Source: Nansenia antarctica
Taxonomy: Eukaryota > Chordata > Actinopteri > Argentiniformes > Microstomatidae
Length of the DNA: 64,000 nt
Direction of reading: 5' to 3'
Assembly (NCBI GenBank): GCA_963989245.1
Contig: OZ022345.1
Location: forward strand, 46,437,493-46,501,492
Under the pieces are notes generated by a model. The model ran no database searches, was not told where the DNA came from, and saw nothing but the letters and a program-made list of their open reading frames with translations. Of the stretch, positions 1-10,383 are shown one piece after another (position 1 is the stretch's first letter; the number at the start of each line of letters is the position of its first letter). A program made the position numbers and the translations under genes.

Positions 1-780
1 AAAAGCAGTCCTATATGTCACAACATTCCACATCATAGCATGACGTGTCTCATTTGGTTTATTAACAAACCTATTTTGTAGGCTGACGACAGTGTTGTCC
101 ACACAGTTCATCTCAGGACCTAGAATCTCTGATTGACAGAGACTACCACACTGCCTCAATGACTTCCAAACATCAGCTGCCCTCTGTCGGAAGAGTGACT
201 GACCAATCGCCAAGTTTACAGTGTTGCCAGACAGGTAGAGAGACACACCTGTGTAGAGGATGGTTATCTCAACCTGTACTTTGATCTGGGCGAAGATGAA
301 GAAATTAATGTAGAACCATAGTGCACAAAGGAAGAAGAGGACTCCCTGCAGGAGGCCGGTGATAGTGACCCTCATCTGACTCTTGAGACAGGGGGAGGAG
401 AAGGGGCTGCCACTCTCTCTCATGCTCCTTATGTGTCTGTGTAGGTAGCACACTGTGGCACCGCTCGACCACACCGTCACACAGACACAAAAAAAACTAT
501 AGACTATTTTCAGACAGAAACATGTTAGAGATGTGACATACAGATGATCGTTTTTATTCCAAGAAGTTGTCCCATTAGCTGTAGTTGTCCCATTGTCAGA
601 TTCACGGTTATTGTACTGAATTATGAGTCCAATTGAAAGTTGTGTAGCAAATTCAAGCGAATAGAACATCCTGTCAACAAACAGGCCATAGTATATGAAG
701 ACTTTGATATTCCTCTTCACCCAGATGAGGAGAGCTCTCTGGGCAGGTACAGCACACTGAGTAACAGAAATTGAAATCAT
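1..780 (-). pseudogene. N-terminally truncated TAS2R-like receptor copy (runs off left edge)
   Basis: This is the C-terminal part of the same seven-transmembrane receptor found four times in full just to the right. It starts at the residues VPAQRALL, after TM3 of the intact copies, so TM1-TM3 are gone. Upstream of that point the sequence is the normal intergenic spacer, so an ATG at 778-780 adds only a few unrelated residues (MISISVTQCA). The rest of the frame is open, and about 14 bases of its end lie beyond the window. A four-helix fragment is unlikely to be a working receptor, so I call it a pseudogene. An almost identical truncated copy lies 5104 bp to the right at 5090-5884. Confidence 0.75.
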
Positions 781-1071
781 TTTTTAACACCTGGCGTCAA
801 AGGTACCGTAAACAAAGGTACCATGTACCAGTTTGCATCTCATATGGAAATCACAAGCAGTCACAAAAAAAACTAAAAACACAAGTTAATAAACACAGTA
901 GCTATATGCAGTTAATTCCATACTATCACACACTAAACATGATTCAGGTCATGTCTATGAATCCACATTATGATTATTATTGATTCAAATGTTGTAACAG
1001 ACTTAATCTGCCTCTGTAAAAGCAGTCCTATACGTCACACTCACAACATTCCACATCATAGCATGACGTGT

Positions 1072-2115
1072 CTAATTTTGTTTATTAACAAACCTATTTT
1101 GTAGGCTGACGACAGTGTTGTCCACACAGTTAATCTCAGGACCTAGAATCTCTGATTGACAGAGACTACCACACTGCCTCAATGACTTCCAAACATCAGC
1201 TGCCCTCTGTCGGAAGAGTGACTGACCAATCGCCAGGTTTACAGTGGTGCCAGACAGGTAGAGAGACACACCTGTGTAGAGGACGGTTATCTCAACCTGT
1301 ACTTTGATCTGGGCGAAGATGAAGAAATTAATGTAGAACCATAGTGCACAAAGGAAGAAGAGGACTCCCTGCAGGAGGCCGGTGATAGTGACCCTCATCT
1401 GACTCTTGAGACAGGGGGAGGAGAAGGGGCTGCCACTCTCTCTCATGCTCCTTATGTGTCTGTGTAGGTAGCACACTGTGGCACCGCTCGACCACACCGT
1501 CACACAGACACACAAAAAACTATAGACTATTTTCAGAAAGAAAATTGTTTGAGATGTGACATATAGATGATCGTTTTTATTCCAAGAAGTTGTCCCATTA
1601 GCTGTAGTTGTCCCATTGTCAGATTCACGGTTATTGTCCTGAATTATGAGTCCAATTGAAAGTTGTGTAGCAAATTCAAGCGAATAGAACATCCTGTCAA
1701 CAAACAGGCCATAGTATATGAAGACTTTGATATTCCTCTTCACCCAGATGAGGAGAGCTCTCTGGGCAGGTACAATCTGAATATAGTAATAAAAATTCAG
1801 CCAAACATAAGAAGACATGCTCATTGATACAGTGTAAGTCACTAACCAATTAAATACCGTGATTAACTGGACATCTTGCAAATTCCAGCATAGACAGTAT
1901 AGTGAAATAAGAGAAAGCAGGTAAAAGATGGTACAGCAAACCAATGATCCCAGTAGTGTCTTCACAGGCTGCTTGAGTCTCTCTCTACCACGCCATGGAC
2001 AGATCAGGCAGAAGGCAAAAAATACATTTGCAAATATGTTGAGAATAGCAAGAGGCCCGTTGACTATGACAAATGCAAAGTCACTCATTCCAATATACTC
2101 CATTTCTGACGCCAA
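1072..2115 (-). CDS. TAS2R-like (bitter taste) seven-transmembrane receptor, full-length copy 1
   Basis: Single-exon frame of 347 residues starting MASEMEYIG, the only sensible start before TM1. Seven hydrophobic segments are visible. The TM3 to loop stretch (WLNFYYYIQI then WVKRNIK) resembles the type 2 taste receptor pattern of aromatic residues, KI/QI, then a basic LK/VK-R-I. The third inner loop, with RHIRSM then SQMRVTITG, fits the TAS2R RH..M loop. Extracellular loop 2 has NGT glycosylation sequons, as expected for TAS2Rs. Family members bind bitter compounds at the plasma membrane of taste or chemosensory cells and signal through G proteins. This copy stops at FVNKQN because of a TAG, 21 residues before the end of the 368-residue copies. 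V1R/ORA receptors are the main alternative. Assignment is by motif reading only. Confidence 0.72.
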   Translation of the reverse strand: MASEMEYIGMSDFAFVIVNGPLAILNIFANVFFAFCLICPWRGRERLKQPVKTLLGSLVCCTIFYLLSLISLYCLCWNLQDVQLITVFNWLVTYTVSMSMSSYVWLNFYYYIQIVPAQRALLIWVKRNIKVFIYYGLFVDRMFYSLEFATQLSIGLIIQDNNRESDNGTTTANGTTSWNKNDHLYVTSQTIFFLKIVYSFLCVCVTVWSSGATVCYLHRHIRSMRESGSPFSSPCLKSQMRVTITGLLQGVLFFLCALWFYINFFIFAQIKVQVEITVLYTGVSLYLSGTTVNLAIGQSLFRQRAADVWKSLRQCGSLCQSEILGPEINCVDNTVVSLQNRFVNKQN

Positions 2116-3024
2116 AAGGTGTATGTATTCATTGATATCTTCTCTGCAGCTTCCAAGTGCTCAAATGTTGGTGCATAAAAGCCAGGAGATTCAGTGGAAA
2201 CCAACTTGAATGTAGCATAACTTATTTACATTGTAGACATGCAAATGACTGGGCTGTAACAACAACTGAAAAGGACGGAATATCACGTAGAGCAGGTACT
2301 GTATATCTTGATACTACTAGGGCTAGTTCTGGACTATAATAATACCTCTGAAAGACCCTTGAACTAGTGCTATCCTGGTGTAAGATGTGAGTGTCTTATG
2401 ACTGAGTGTCTTGTGTTTTTTTAACTGGATGAATTTGCAAGAGAGCCATAATACTTGAGAGACATACAGCAGTGCAATACATTCATATTAGAAGGAAGTA
2501 AATAATGACATGATGCCCTATTGCATTGCAGACTGTTCCCTATGAGCTCATAACTTTGCTTATCAAGGTGTCCATCAACTCTAAGCCAACATACAGAGTT
2601 CAGTTGTTTTGTTGTAATGTTGTTTTTATTGTGCACATAAAACATAGTCACACAGTTTCACAAACATGTTCACAAGCTGACTCCCATCTGAAGGGGGTTT
2701 GAGCGCCCCCTGCAGCATGCTTACTGCAAATGACAGACAACCTGCTGCTTATTTGGTCATATCTGCAGGTACAGCACACTGAGTAACAGAAATTGAAAAC
2801 ATTTTTTAACACCTGGCGTCAAAGGTACCGTAAACAAAGGTACCATGTACCAGTTTGCATCTCATATGGAAATCACAAGCAGTCACATAAAAAACTAAAA
2901 ACATAAGTTAATAAACACAGTAGCTATATGCAGTTCATTCCATACTATCACACACTAAACATGATTCAGGTCATGTCTATGAATCCACATTATGATTATT
3001 ATTGATTCAAATGTTGTAACAGAC
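2116..3024. repeat. Receptor-array spacer (repeated at 4132-5089, 7220-8132, 9240-10380)
   Basis: The spacer between receptor copies is itself repeated. It holds a short upstream leader region next to the ATG, then stretches shared by every unit such as GACTGGGCTGTAACAAC and the CCCCCTGCAGCATGCTT block. No second gene is visible in it. The version at 9240-10380 is about 520 bp longer (9697-10225 has no counterpart in the shorter ones), with two CA microsatellites. Short plus-strand frames here are shadows with no family resemblance. Confidence 0.7.
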
Positions 3025-4131
3025 TTAATCTGCCTCTGTAAAAGCAGTCCTATATGTCACAACATTCCACATCATAGCATGACGTGTCTCATTTTGTTTA
3101 TTAACAAACCTATTTTGTAGGCTGACGACAGTGTTGTCCACACAGTTCATCTCAGGACCTAGAATCTCTGATTGACAGAGACTACCACACTGCCTCAATG
3201 ACTTCCAAACATCAGCTGCCCTCTGTCGGAAGAGTGACTGACCAATCGCCAAGTTTACAATGTTGCCAGACAGGTAGAGAGACACACCTGTGTAGAGGAT
3301 GGTTATCTCAACCTGTACTTTGATCTGGGCGAAGATGAAGAAATTAATGTAGAACCATAGTGCACAAAGGAAGAAGAGGACTCCCTGCAGGAGGCCGGTG
3401 ATAGTGACCCTCATCTGACTCTTGAGACAGGGGGAGGAGAAGGGGCTGCCACTCTCTCTCATGCTCCTTATGTGTCTGTGTAGGTAGCACACTGTGGCAC
3501 CGCTCGACCACACCGTCACACAGACACAAAAAAAACTATAGACTATTTTCAGACAGAAACATGTTTGAGATGTGACATACAGATGATTGTTTTTATTCCA
3601 AGAAGTTGTCCCATTAGCTGTAGTTGTCCCATTGTCAGATTCACGGTTATTGTCCTGAATTATGAGTCCAATTGAAAGTTGTGTAGCAAATTCAAGCGAA
3701 TAGAACATCCTGTCAACAAACAGGCCATAGTATATGAAGACTTTGATATTCCTCTTCACCCAGATGAGGAGAGCTCTCTGGGCAGGTACAATCTGAATAT
3801 AGTAATAAAAATTCAGCCAAACATAAGAAGACATGCTTATTGATACAGTGTAAGTCACTAACCAATTAAATACTAGGATTAATTGGACATCTTGCAAATT
3901 CCAGTATAGACAGTATAGTGAAATAAGAGAAAGCAGGTAAAAGATGGTACAGCAAACCAATGATCCCAGTAGTGTCTTCACAGGCTGCTTGAGTCTCTCT
4001 CTACCACGCCATGGACAGATCAGGCAGAAGGCAAAAAATACATTTGCAAATATGTTGAGAATAGCAAGAGGCCCGTTGACTATGACAAATGCAAGGTCAC
4101 TCATTCCAATATACTCCATTTCTGACGCCAA
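3025..4131 (-). CDS. TAS2R-like seven-transmembrane receptor, full-length copy 2
   Basis: Single-exon frame of 368 residues, nearly identical to copy 1 over the first 347. Where copy 1 has TAG this copy reads GAG, so the tail continues for 21 residues and ends in FTEAD. TM1 (LNIFAN region), the TM3 basic motif WVKRNIK, the RHIRSM/SQMRVTITG inner loop and the TM7 region followed by FRQRAADVW are all present. About 68% of its residues lie in or next to hydrophobic segments. It sits about 0.9 kb from copy 1 with the same flanking sequence, as expected of tandem duplication. No intron is needed, in keeping with TAS2R genes. Confidence 0.72.
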   Translation of the reverse strand: MASEMEYIGMSDLAFVIVNGPLAILNIFANVFFAFCLICPWRGRERLKQPVKTLLGSLVCCTIFYLLSLISLYCLYWNLQDVQLILVFNWLVTYTVSISMSSYVWLNFYYYIQIVPAQRALLIWVKRNIKVFIYYGLFVDRMFYSLEFATQLSIGLIIQDNNRESDNGTTTANGTTSWNKNNHLYVTSQTCFCLKIVYSFFCVCVTVWSSGATVCYLHRHIRSMRESGSPFSSPCLKSQMRVTITGLLQGVLFFLCALWFYINFFIFAQIKVQVEITILYTGVSLYLSGNIVNLAIGQSLFRQRAADVWKSLRQCGSLCQSEILGPEMNCVDNTVVSLQNRFVNKQNETRHAMMWNVVTYRTAFTEAD

Positions 4132-5089
4132 AAGGTGTATGTATTAATTGATATCTTCTCTGCAGCTTCCAAGTGCTCAAATGTTGGTGCATAAAAGCCA
4201 GGAGATTCAGTGGAAACCAACTTGAATGTACCATAACTTATTTACATTGTACACATGCAAATGACTGGGCTGTAACAACTAAAAAGAACGAGAAAAAAGG
4301 ACGGAATATCAGGAGAGCACTGCATAAGCTTCCTGTGTCATCACTAATAGCAGTGTGGGATTCAGGTATATCTTGATACTACTAGGGCTAGTTCTGGACT
4401 ATAATAATACCTCTGAAAGACCCTTGAACTAGTGCTATCCTGGTGTAAGATGTGAGTGTCTTATGACTGAGTGTCTTGTGTTTTTTTAACTGGATGAATT
4501 TCCAAGAGAGCCATAATACTTGAGAGACATACAGCAGTGCAATACATTCATATTAGAAGGAAGTCAATAATGACATGATGCCCTATTGCATTGCAGACTG
4601 TTCCCTATGAGCTCATAACTTTGCTTATCAAGGTGTCCATCAACTCTAAGCCAAAATACAGAGTTCAGTTGTTTTGTTGTAATGTTGTTTTTATTGTGCA
4701 CATAAAACATAGTCACACAGTTTCACAAACATGTTCACAAGCTGACTCCCATCTGAAGGGGGTTTGAGCGCCCCCTGCAGCATGCTTACTGCAAATGACA
4801 GACAACCTGCTGCTTATTTGGTCATATCTGCAGGTATAGCACACTGAGTAACAGAAATTGAAAACATTTTTTAACACCTGGCGTCAAAGGTACCGTAAAC
4901 AAAGGTACCATGTACCAGTTTGCATCTCATATGGAAATCACAAGCAGTCACATAAAAAACAAAAAACATAAGTTAATAAACACAGTAGCTATATGCAGTT
5001 AATTCCATACTATCACACACTAAACATGATTCAGGTCATGTCTATGAATCCACATTATGATTAGTATTGATTCAAATGTTGTAACAGAC

Positions 5090-5884
5090 TTAATCTGCCT
5101 CTGTAAAAGCAGTCCTATATGTCACAACATTCCACATCATAGCATGACGTGTCTCATTTGGTTTATTAACAAACCTATTTTGTAGGCTGACGACAGTGTT
5201 GTCCACACAGTTCATCTCAGGACCTAGAATCTCTGATTGACAGAGACTACCACACTGCCTCAATGACTTCCAAACATCAGCTGCCCTCTGTCGGAAGAGT
5301 GACTGACCAATCGCCAGGTTTACAGTGGTGCCAGACAGGTAGAGAGACACACCTGTGTAGAGGATGGTTATCTCAACCTGTACTTTGATCTGGGCGAAGA
5401 TGAAGAAATTAATGTAGAACCATAGTGCACAAAGGAAGAAGAGGACTCCCTGCAGGAGGCCGGTGATAGTGACCCTCATCTGACTCTTGAGACAGGGGGA
5501 GGAGAAGGGGCTGCCACTCTCTCTCATGCTCCTTATGTGTCTGTGTAGGTAGCACACTGTGGCACCGCTCGACCACACCGTCACACAGACACAAAAAAAA
5601 CTATAGACTATTTTCAGACAGAAACATGTTAGAGATGTGACATACAGATGATCGTTTTTATTCCAAGAAGTTGTCCCATTAGCTGTAGTTGTCCCATTGT
5701 CAGATTCACGGTTATTGTACTGAATTATGAGTCCAATTGAAAGTTGTGTAGCAAATTCAAGCGAATAGAACATCCTGTCAACAAACAGGCCATAGTATAT
5801 GAAGACTTTGATATTCCTCTTCACCCAGATGAGGAGAGCTCTCTGGGCAGGTACAGCACACTGAGTAACAGAAATTGAAATCAT
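5090..5884 (-). pseudogene. N-terminally truncated TAS2R-like receptor copy
   Basis: An open frame of 264 residues that begins with ten residues read from spacer DNA (MISISVTQCA) and joins the receptor at VPAQRALL. TM1-TM3 are missing and TM4-TM7 plus the FTEAD tail remain. The junction carries the bases GCAGGTACA, which occur both inside the intact gene (near 3783) and in the spacer (near 2766), so a roughly 1-kb deletion between short identical sequences explains it. It is the partner of the truncated copy at the left edge of the window. Expression as a short protein cannot be excluded, but loss of three helices argues for a pseudogene. Confidence 0.75.
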
Positions 5885-6175
5885 TTTTTAACACCTGGCG
5901 TCAAAGGTACCGTAAACAAAGGTACCATGTACCAGTTTGCATCTCATATGGAAATCACAAGCAGTCACAAAAAAAACTAAAAACACAAGTTAATAAACAC
6001 AGTAGCTATATGCAGTTAATTCCATACTATCACACACTAAACATGATTCAGGTCATGTCTATGAATCCACATTATGATTATTATTGATTCAAATGTTGTA
6101 ACAGACTTAATCTGCCTCTGTAAAAGCAGTCCTATACGTCACACTCACAACATTCCACATCATAGCATGACGTGT

Positions 6176-7219
6176 CTAATTTTGTTTATTAACAAACCTA
6201 TTTTGTAGGCTGACGACAGTGTTGTCCACACAGTTAATCTCAGGACCTAGAATCTCTGATTGACAGAGACTACCACACTGCCTCAATGACTTCCAAACAT
6301 CAGCTGCCCTCTGTCGGAAGAGTGACTGACCAATCGCCAGGTTTACAGTGGTGCCAGACAGGTAGAGAGACACACCTGTGTAGAGGACGGTTATCTCAAC
6401 CTGTACTTTGATCTGGGCGAAGATGAAGAAATTAATGTAGAACCATAGTGCACAAAGGAAGAAGAGGACTCCCTGCAGGAGGCCGGTGATAGTGACCCTC
6501 ATCTGACTCTTGAGACAGGGGGAGGAGAAGGGGCTGCCACTCTCTCTCATGCTCCTTATGTGTCTGTGTAGGTAGCACACTGTGGCACCGCTCGACCACA
6601 CCGTCACACAGACACACAAAAAACTATAGACTATTTTCAGAAAGAAAATTGTTTGAGATGTGACATATAGATGATCGTTTTTATTCCAAGAAGTTGTCCC
6701 ATTAGCTGTAGTTGTCCCATTGTCAGATTCACGGTTATTGTCCTGAATTATGAGTCCAATTGAAAGTTGTGTAGCAAATTCAAGCGAATAGAACATCCTG
6801 TCAACAAACAGGCCATAGTATATGAAGACTTTGATATTCCTCTTCACCCAGATGAGGAGAGCTCTCTGGGCAGGTACAATCTGAATATAGTAATAAAAAT
6901 TCAGCCAAACATAAGAAGACATGCTCATTGATACAGTGTAAGTCACTAACCAATTAAATACCGTGATTAACTGGACATCTTGCAAATTCCAGCATAGACA
7001 GTATAGTGAAATAAGAGAAAGCAGGTAAAAGATGGTACAGCAAACCAATGATCCCAGTAGTGTCTTCACAGGCTGCTTGAGTCTCTCTCTACCACGCCAT
7101 GGACAGATCAGGCAGAAGGCAAAAAATACATTTGCAAATATGTTGAGAATAGCAAGAGGCCCGTTGACTATGACAAATGCAAAGTCACTCATTCCAATAT
7201 ACTCCATTTCTGACGACAA
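6176..7219 (-). CDS. TAS2R-like seven-transmembrane receptor, full-length copy 3
   Basis: Single-exon frame of 347 residues, the 5104-bp-shifted twin of copy 1. The only protein difference I see is the second residue (MSSEMEY instead of MASEMEY). It shares the early TAG stop after FVNKQN. All seven hydrophobic segments and the inner-loop motif SQMRVTITG are intact. The near-identity over more than 1 kb, spacers included, means either a very recent duplication, ongoing gene conversion, or an assembly duplication of one locus. Confidence 0.72.
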   Translation of the reverse strand: MSSEMEYIGMSDFAFVIVNGPLAILNIFANVFFAFCLICPWRGRERLKQPVKTLLGSLVCCTIFYLLSLISLYCLCWNLQDVQLITVFNWLVTYTVSMSMSSYVWLNFYYYIQIVPAQRALLIWVKRNIKVFIYYGLFVDRMFYSLEFATQLSIGLIIQDNNRESDNGTTTANGTTSWNKNDHLYVTSQTIFFLKIVYSFLCVCVTVWSSGATVCYLHRHIRSMRESGSPFSSPCLKSQMRVTITGLLQGVLFFLCALWFYINFFIFAQIKVQVEITVLYTGVSLYLSGTTVNLAIGQSLFRQRAADVWKSLRQCGSLCQSEILGPEINCVDNTVVSLQNRFVNKQN

Positions 7220-8132
7220 AAGGTGTATGTATTCATTGATATCTTCTCTGCAGCTTCCAAGTGCTCAAATGTTGGTGCATAAAAGCCAGGAGATTCAGTG
7301 GAAACCAACTTGAATGTAGCATAACTTATTTACATTGTAGACATGCAAATGACTGGGCTGTAACAACAACTGAAAAGGACGGAATATCACGTAGAGCAGG
7401 TACTGTATATCTTGATACTACTAGGGCTAGTTCTGGACTATAATAATACCTCTGAAAGACCCTTGAACTAGTGCTATCCTGGTGTAAGATGTGAGTGTCT
7501 TATGACTGAGTGTCTTGTGTTTTTTTAACTGGATGAATTTGCAAGAGAGCCATAATACTTGAGAGACATACAGCAGTGCAATACATTCATATTAGAAGGA
7601 AGTAAATAATGACATGATGCCCTATTGCATTGCAGACTGTTCCCTATGAGCTCATAACTTTGCTTATCAAGGTGTCCATCAACTCTAAGCCAACATACAG
7701 AGTTCAGTTGTTTTGTTGTAATGTTGTTTTTATTGTGCACATAAAACATAGTCACACAGTTTCACAAACATGTTCACAAGCTGACTCCCATCTGAAGGGG
7801 GTTTGAGCGCCCCCTGCAGCATGCTTACTGCAAATGACAGACAACCTGCTGCTTATTTGGTCATATCGATGTGCAGGTACGGCACACTGAGTAACAGAAA
7901 TTGAAAACATTTTTTAACACCTGGCGTCAAAGGTACCGTAAACAAAGGTACCATGTACCAGTTTGCATCTCATATGGAAATCACAAGCAGTCACATAAAA
8001 AACTAAAAACATAAGTTAATAAACACAGTAGCTATATGCAGTTAATTCCATACTATCACACACTAAACATGATTCAGGTCATGTCTATGAATCCACATTA
8101 TGATTATTATTGATTCAAATGTTGTAACAGAC

Positions 8133-9239
8133 TTAATCTGCTTCTGTAAAAGCAGTCCTATATGTCACAACATTCCACATCATAGCATGACGTGTCTCAT
8201 TTTGTTTATTAACAAACCTATTTTGTAGGCTGACGACAGTGTTGTCCACACAGTTCATCTCAGGACCTAGAATCTCTGATTGACAGAGACTACCACACTG
8301 CCTCAATGACTTCCAAACATCAGCTGCCCTCTGTCGGAAGAGAGACTGACCAATCGCCAGGTTTACAGTGGTGCCAGACAGGTAGAGAGACACAACTGTG
8401 TAGAGGATGGTTATCTCAACGGGTACATTGCAGTAGAGGATGATGAAGAAAGTCGTGTAGAACCACAGTGCACAAAGGAAGAAGAGGACTCCCTGCAGGA
8501 GGCCGGTGATAGTGACCCTCATCTGACTCTTGAGACAGGGGGAGGAGAAGGGGCTGCCGCTCTCTCTCATGCTCCTTATGTGTCTGTGTAGGTAGCACAC
8601 TGTGGCACCGCTCGACCACACCGTCACACAGACACACAAAAAACTATAGACTATTTTCAGACAGAAACATGTTTGAGATGTGACGTACAGATGATCGTTT
8701 TTATTCCAAGAAGTTGTCCCATTAGCTGTAGTTGTCCCATTGTCAGATTCACGGTTATTGTACTGAATTATGAGTCCAATTGAAAGTTGTGTACCAAATT
8801 CAAGCGAATAGAACATCCTGTCAACAAACAGGCCATAGTATATGAAGACTTTGATATTCCTCTTCACCCAGATGAGGAGAGCTCTCTGGGCAGGTACAAT
8901 CTGAATGTAGTAATAAAAATTCAGCCAAACATAAGAAGACATGCTTATTGATACAGTGTAAGTCACTAACCAATGAAATACCGTCATTAACTGGACATCT
9001 TGCAAATACCAGTATAGACAGTATAGTGAAATAAGAGAAAGCAGGTAAAATATGGTACAGAAAACCAATGATCCCAGTAGTGTCTTCACAGGCTGCTTGA
9101 GTCTCTCTCTACCACGCCATGGACAGATCAGGCAGAAGGCAAAAAATAAATTTGCAAATATGTTGAGAATAGCAAGAGGCCCGTTGACTATGACAAATGC
9201 AAAGGCACTCATTCCAATATACTCCATTTCTGATGACAA
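8133..9239 (-). CDS. TAS2R-like seven-transmembrane receptor, full-length copy 4 (most divergent)
   Basis: Single-exon frame of 368 residues, related to copy 2 but carrying more substitutions: LFFAF for VFFAF in TM1, VFCTI in TM2, and YWYLQDVQLMTVFHW in the first outer loop. A dense cluster of changes at 8420-8475 turns the TM6/outer-loop-3/TM7 stretch from YINFFIFAQIKVQVEIT into YTTFFIILYCNVPVEIT. The frame is intact and the TAS2R-type motifs are kept, so this is probably a functional receptor whose binding region differs from its neighbours. Its upstream side (9240-10380) is the longest version of the array spacer. Confidence 0.72.
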   Translation of the reverse strand: MSSEMEYIGMSAFAFVIVNGPLAILNIFANLFFAFCLICPWRGRERLKQPVKTLLGSLVFCTIFYLLSLISLYCLYWYLQDVQLMTVFHWLVTYTVSISMSSYVWLNFYYYIQIVPAQRALLIWVKRNIKVFIYYGLFVDRMFYSLEFGTQLSIGLIIQYNNRESDNGTTTANGTTSWNKNDHLYVTSQTCFCLKIVYSFLCVCVTVWSSGATVCYLHRHIRSMRESGSPFSSPCLKSQMRVTITGLLQGVLFFLCALWFYTTFFIILYCNVPVEITILYTVVSLYLSGTTVNLAIGQSLFRQRAADVWKSLRQCGSLCQSEILGPEMNCVDNTVVSLQNRFVNKQNETRHAMMWNVVTYRTAFTEAD

Positions 9240-9814
9240 AAGGTGTATGTATTCATTGATATCTTCTCTGCAGCTTCCAAGTGCTCAAATGTTGGTGCAT
9301 AAAAGCCAGGAGATTCAGTGGAAACCAACTTGAATGTACCATAACTTATTTACATTGTAGACATGCAAATGACTGGGCTGTAACAACAACTAAAAAGGAC
9401 GGGAAAAAAGGACGGAATATCAGGTAGAGCACTGCATAAGCTTCCTGTGTCATCACTAATAGCAGTGTGGGATTCAGGTATATCTTGATACTACTAGGGC
9501 TAGTTCTGGATTATAATAATACCTCTGAAAGACCCTTGAACTAGTGCTATCCTGGTGTAAGATGTGAGTGTCTTATGACTGAGTATCTTTCTATCTATGT
9601 TTTTTTAACTGGATGAATTTCCAAGAGAGCCATAATACTTGAGAGACATACAGCAGTGCAATACATTCATATTAGAAGGAAGTAAATAATGACATGATAC
9701 TCTATCTAAAAATACAGTAGCAGAGTAGTTACAAATAAAGTACTACATACATGTACTCACATCTTTACACATACACAAGATACTTGGCACAGATATTCTT
9801 TATAAATGTACAAA

Positions 9815-9816
<2 letters not shown>

Positions 9817-9861
<45 letters not shown>
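9817..9861. repeat. (CA)n microsatellite
   Basis: Uninterrupted AC/CA dinucleotide tract in the spacer upstream of receptor copy 4. A second, shorter CA tract lies at about 10117-10149. Ordinary fish microsatellites. Confidence 0.95.
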
Positions 9862-9864
<3 letters not shown>

Positions 9865-10115
9865 CATGTGTCAAAGCTTAAAAGTTATGAGTCTCTGACA
9901 ATATACACTATCATGTAAAAAAATGTCTTCCTGCATTCCTTAACATTAACATCCAATACATTAACAAAACTGTTCTGTCTGCATAAGACATCATTGATTC
10001 ACTGTATCATACGAAACCACTTTGGTCTCTAATATCTACATCTTCCCATGATACAACAACTTACTCACAGCTCTCTTTTTTCAATCTGTATTTTCAGTAA
10101 ATATGAGACATATCA

Positions 10116-10149
<34 letters not shown>

Positions 10150-10383
10150 TAACACACTGAGGAGTATGACTTCCTGGATACTCTCTGCCAAGTCTACATT
10201 TCAGTGTTATCCAACTAATAAATGTGCCCTATTGCACTGCAGACTGTTTCCTATGGGCTCACATCTTTGCTTACCAAGATCTCAGTGTTCAGTTGTTTTG
10301 TTGTAATTAAGTTTTTTATTGTGCACAGAAAACATAGTCACACAGTTTCACAAACATGTTCACAAGCAGACTCCATCTGTTAT

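Noticed and set aside
305..490. Repeated 61-codon minus-strand frames (MCLCDGVVERC type) in every receptor copy
   Set aside because: They overlap the receptor coding sequence in another frame and are repeated only because the gene is.
1..9239. Array considered as V1R/ORA-type pheromone receptors
   Set aside because: The inner-loop RH..M and the WVKRNIK motif after TM3 fit TAS2R better. Confidence is limited because no search could be run.
9817..10150. CA-rich repeats considered as a CRISPR-like or regularly spaced array
   Set aside because: Simple dinucleotide microsatellites in a vertebrate genome; no spacers.
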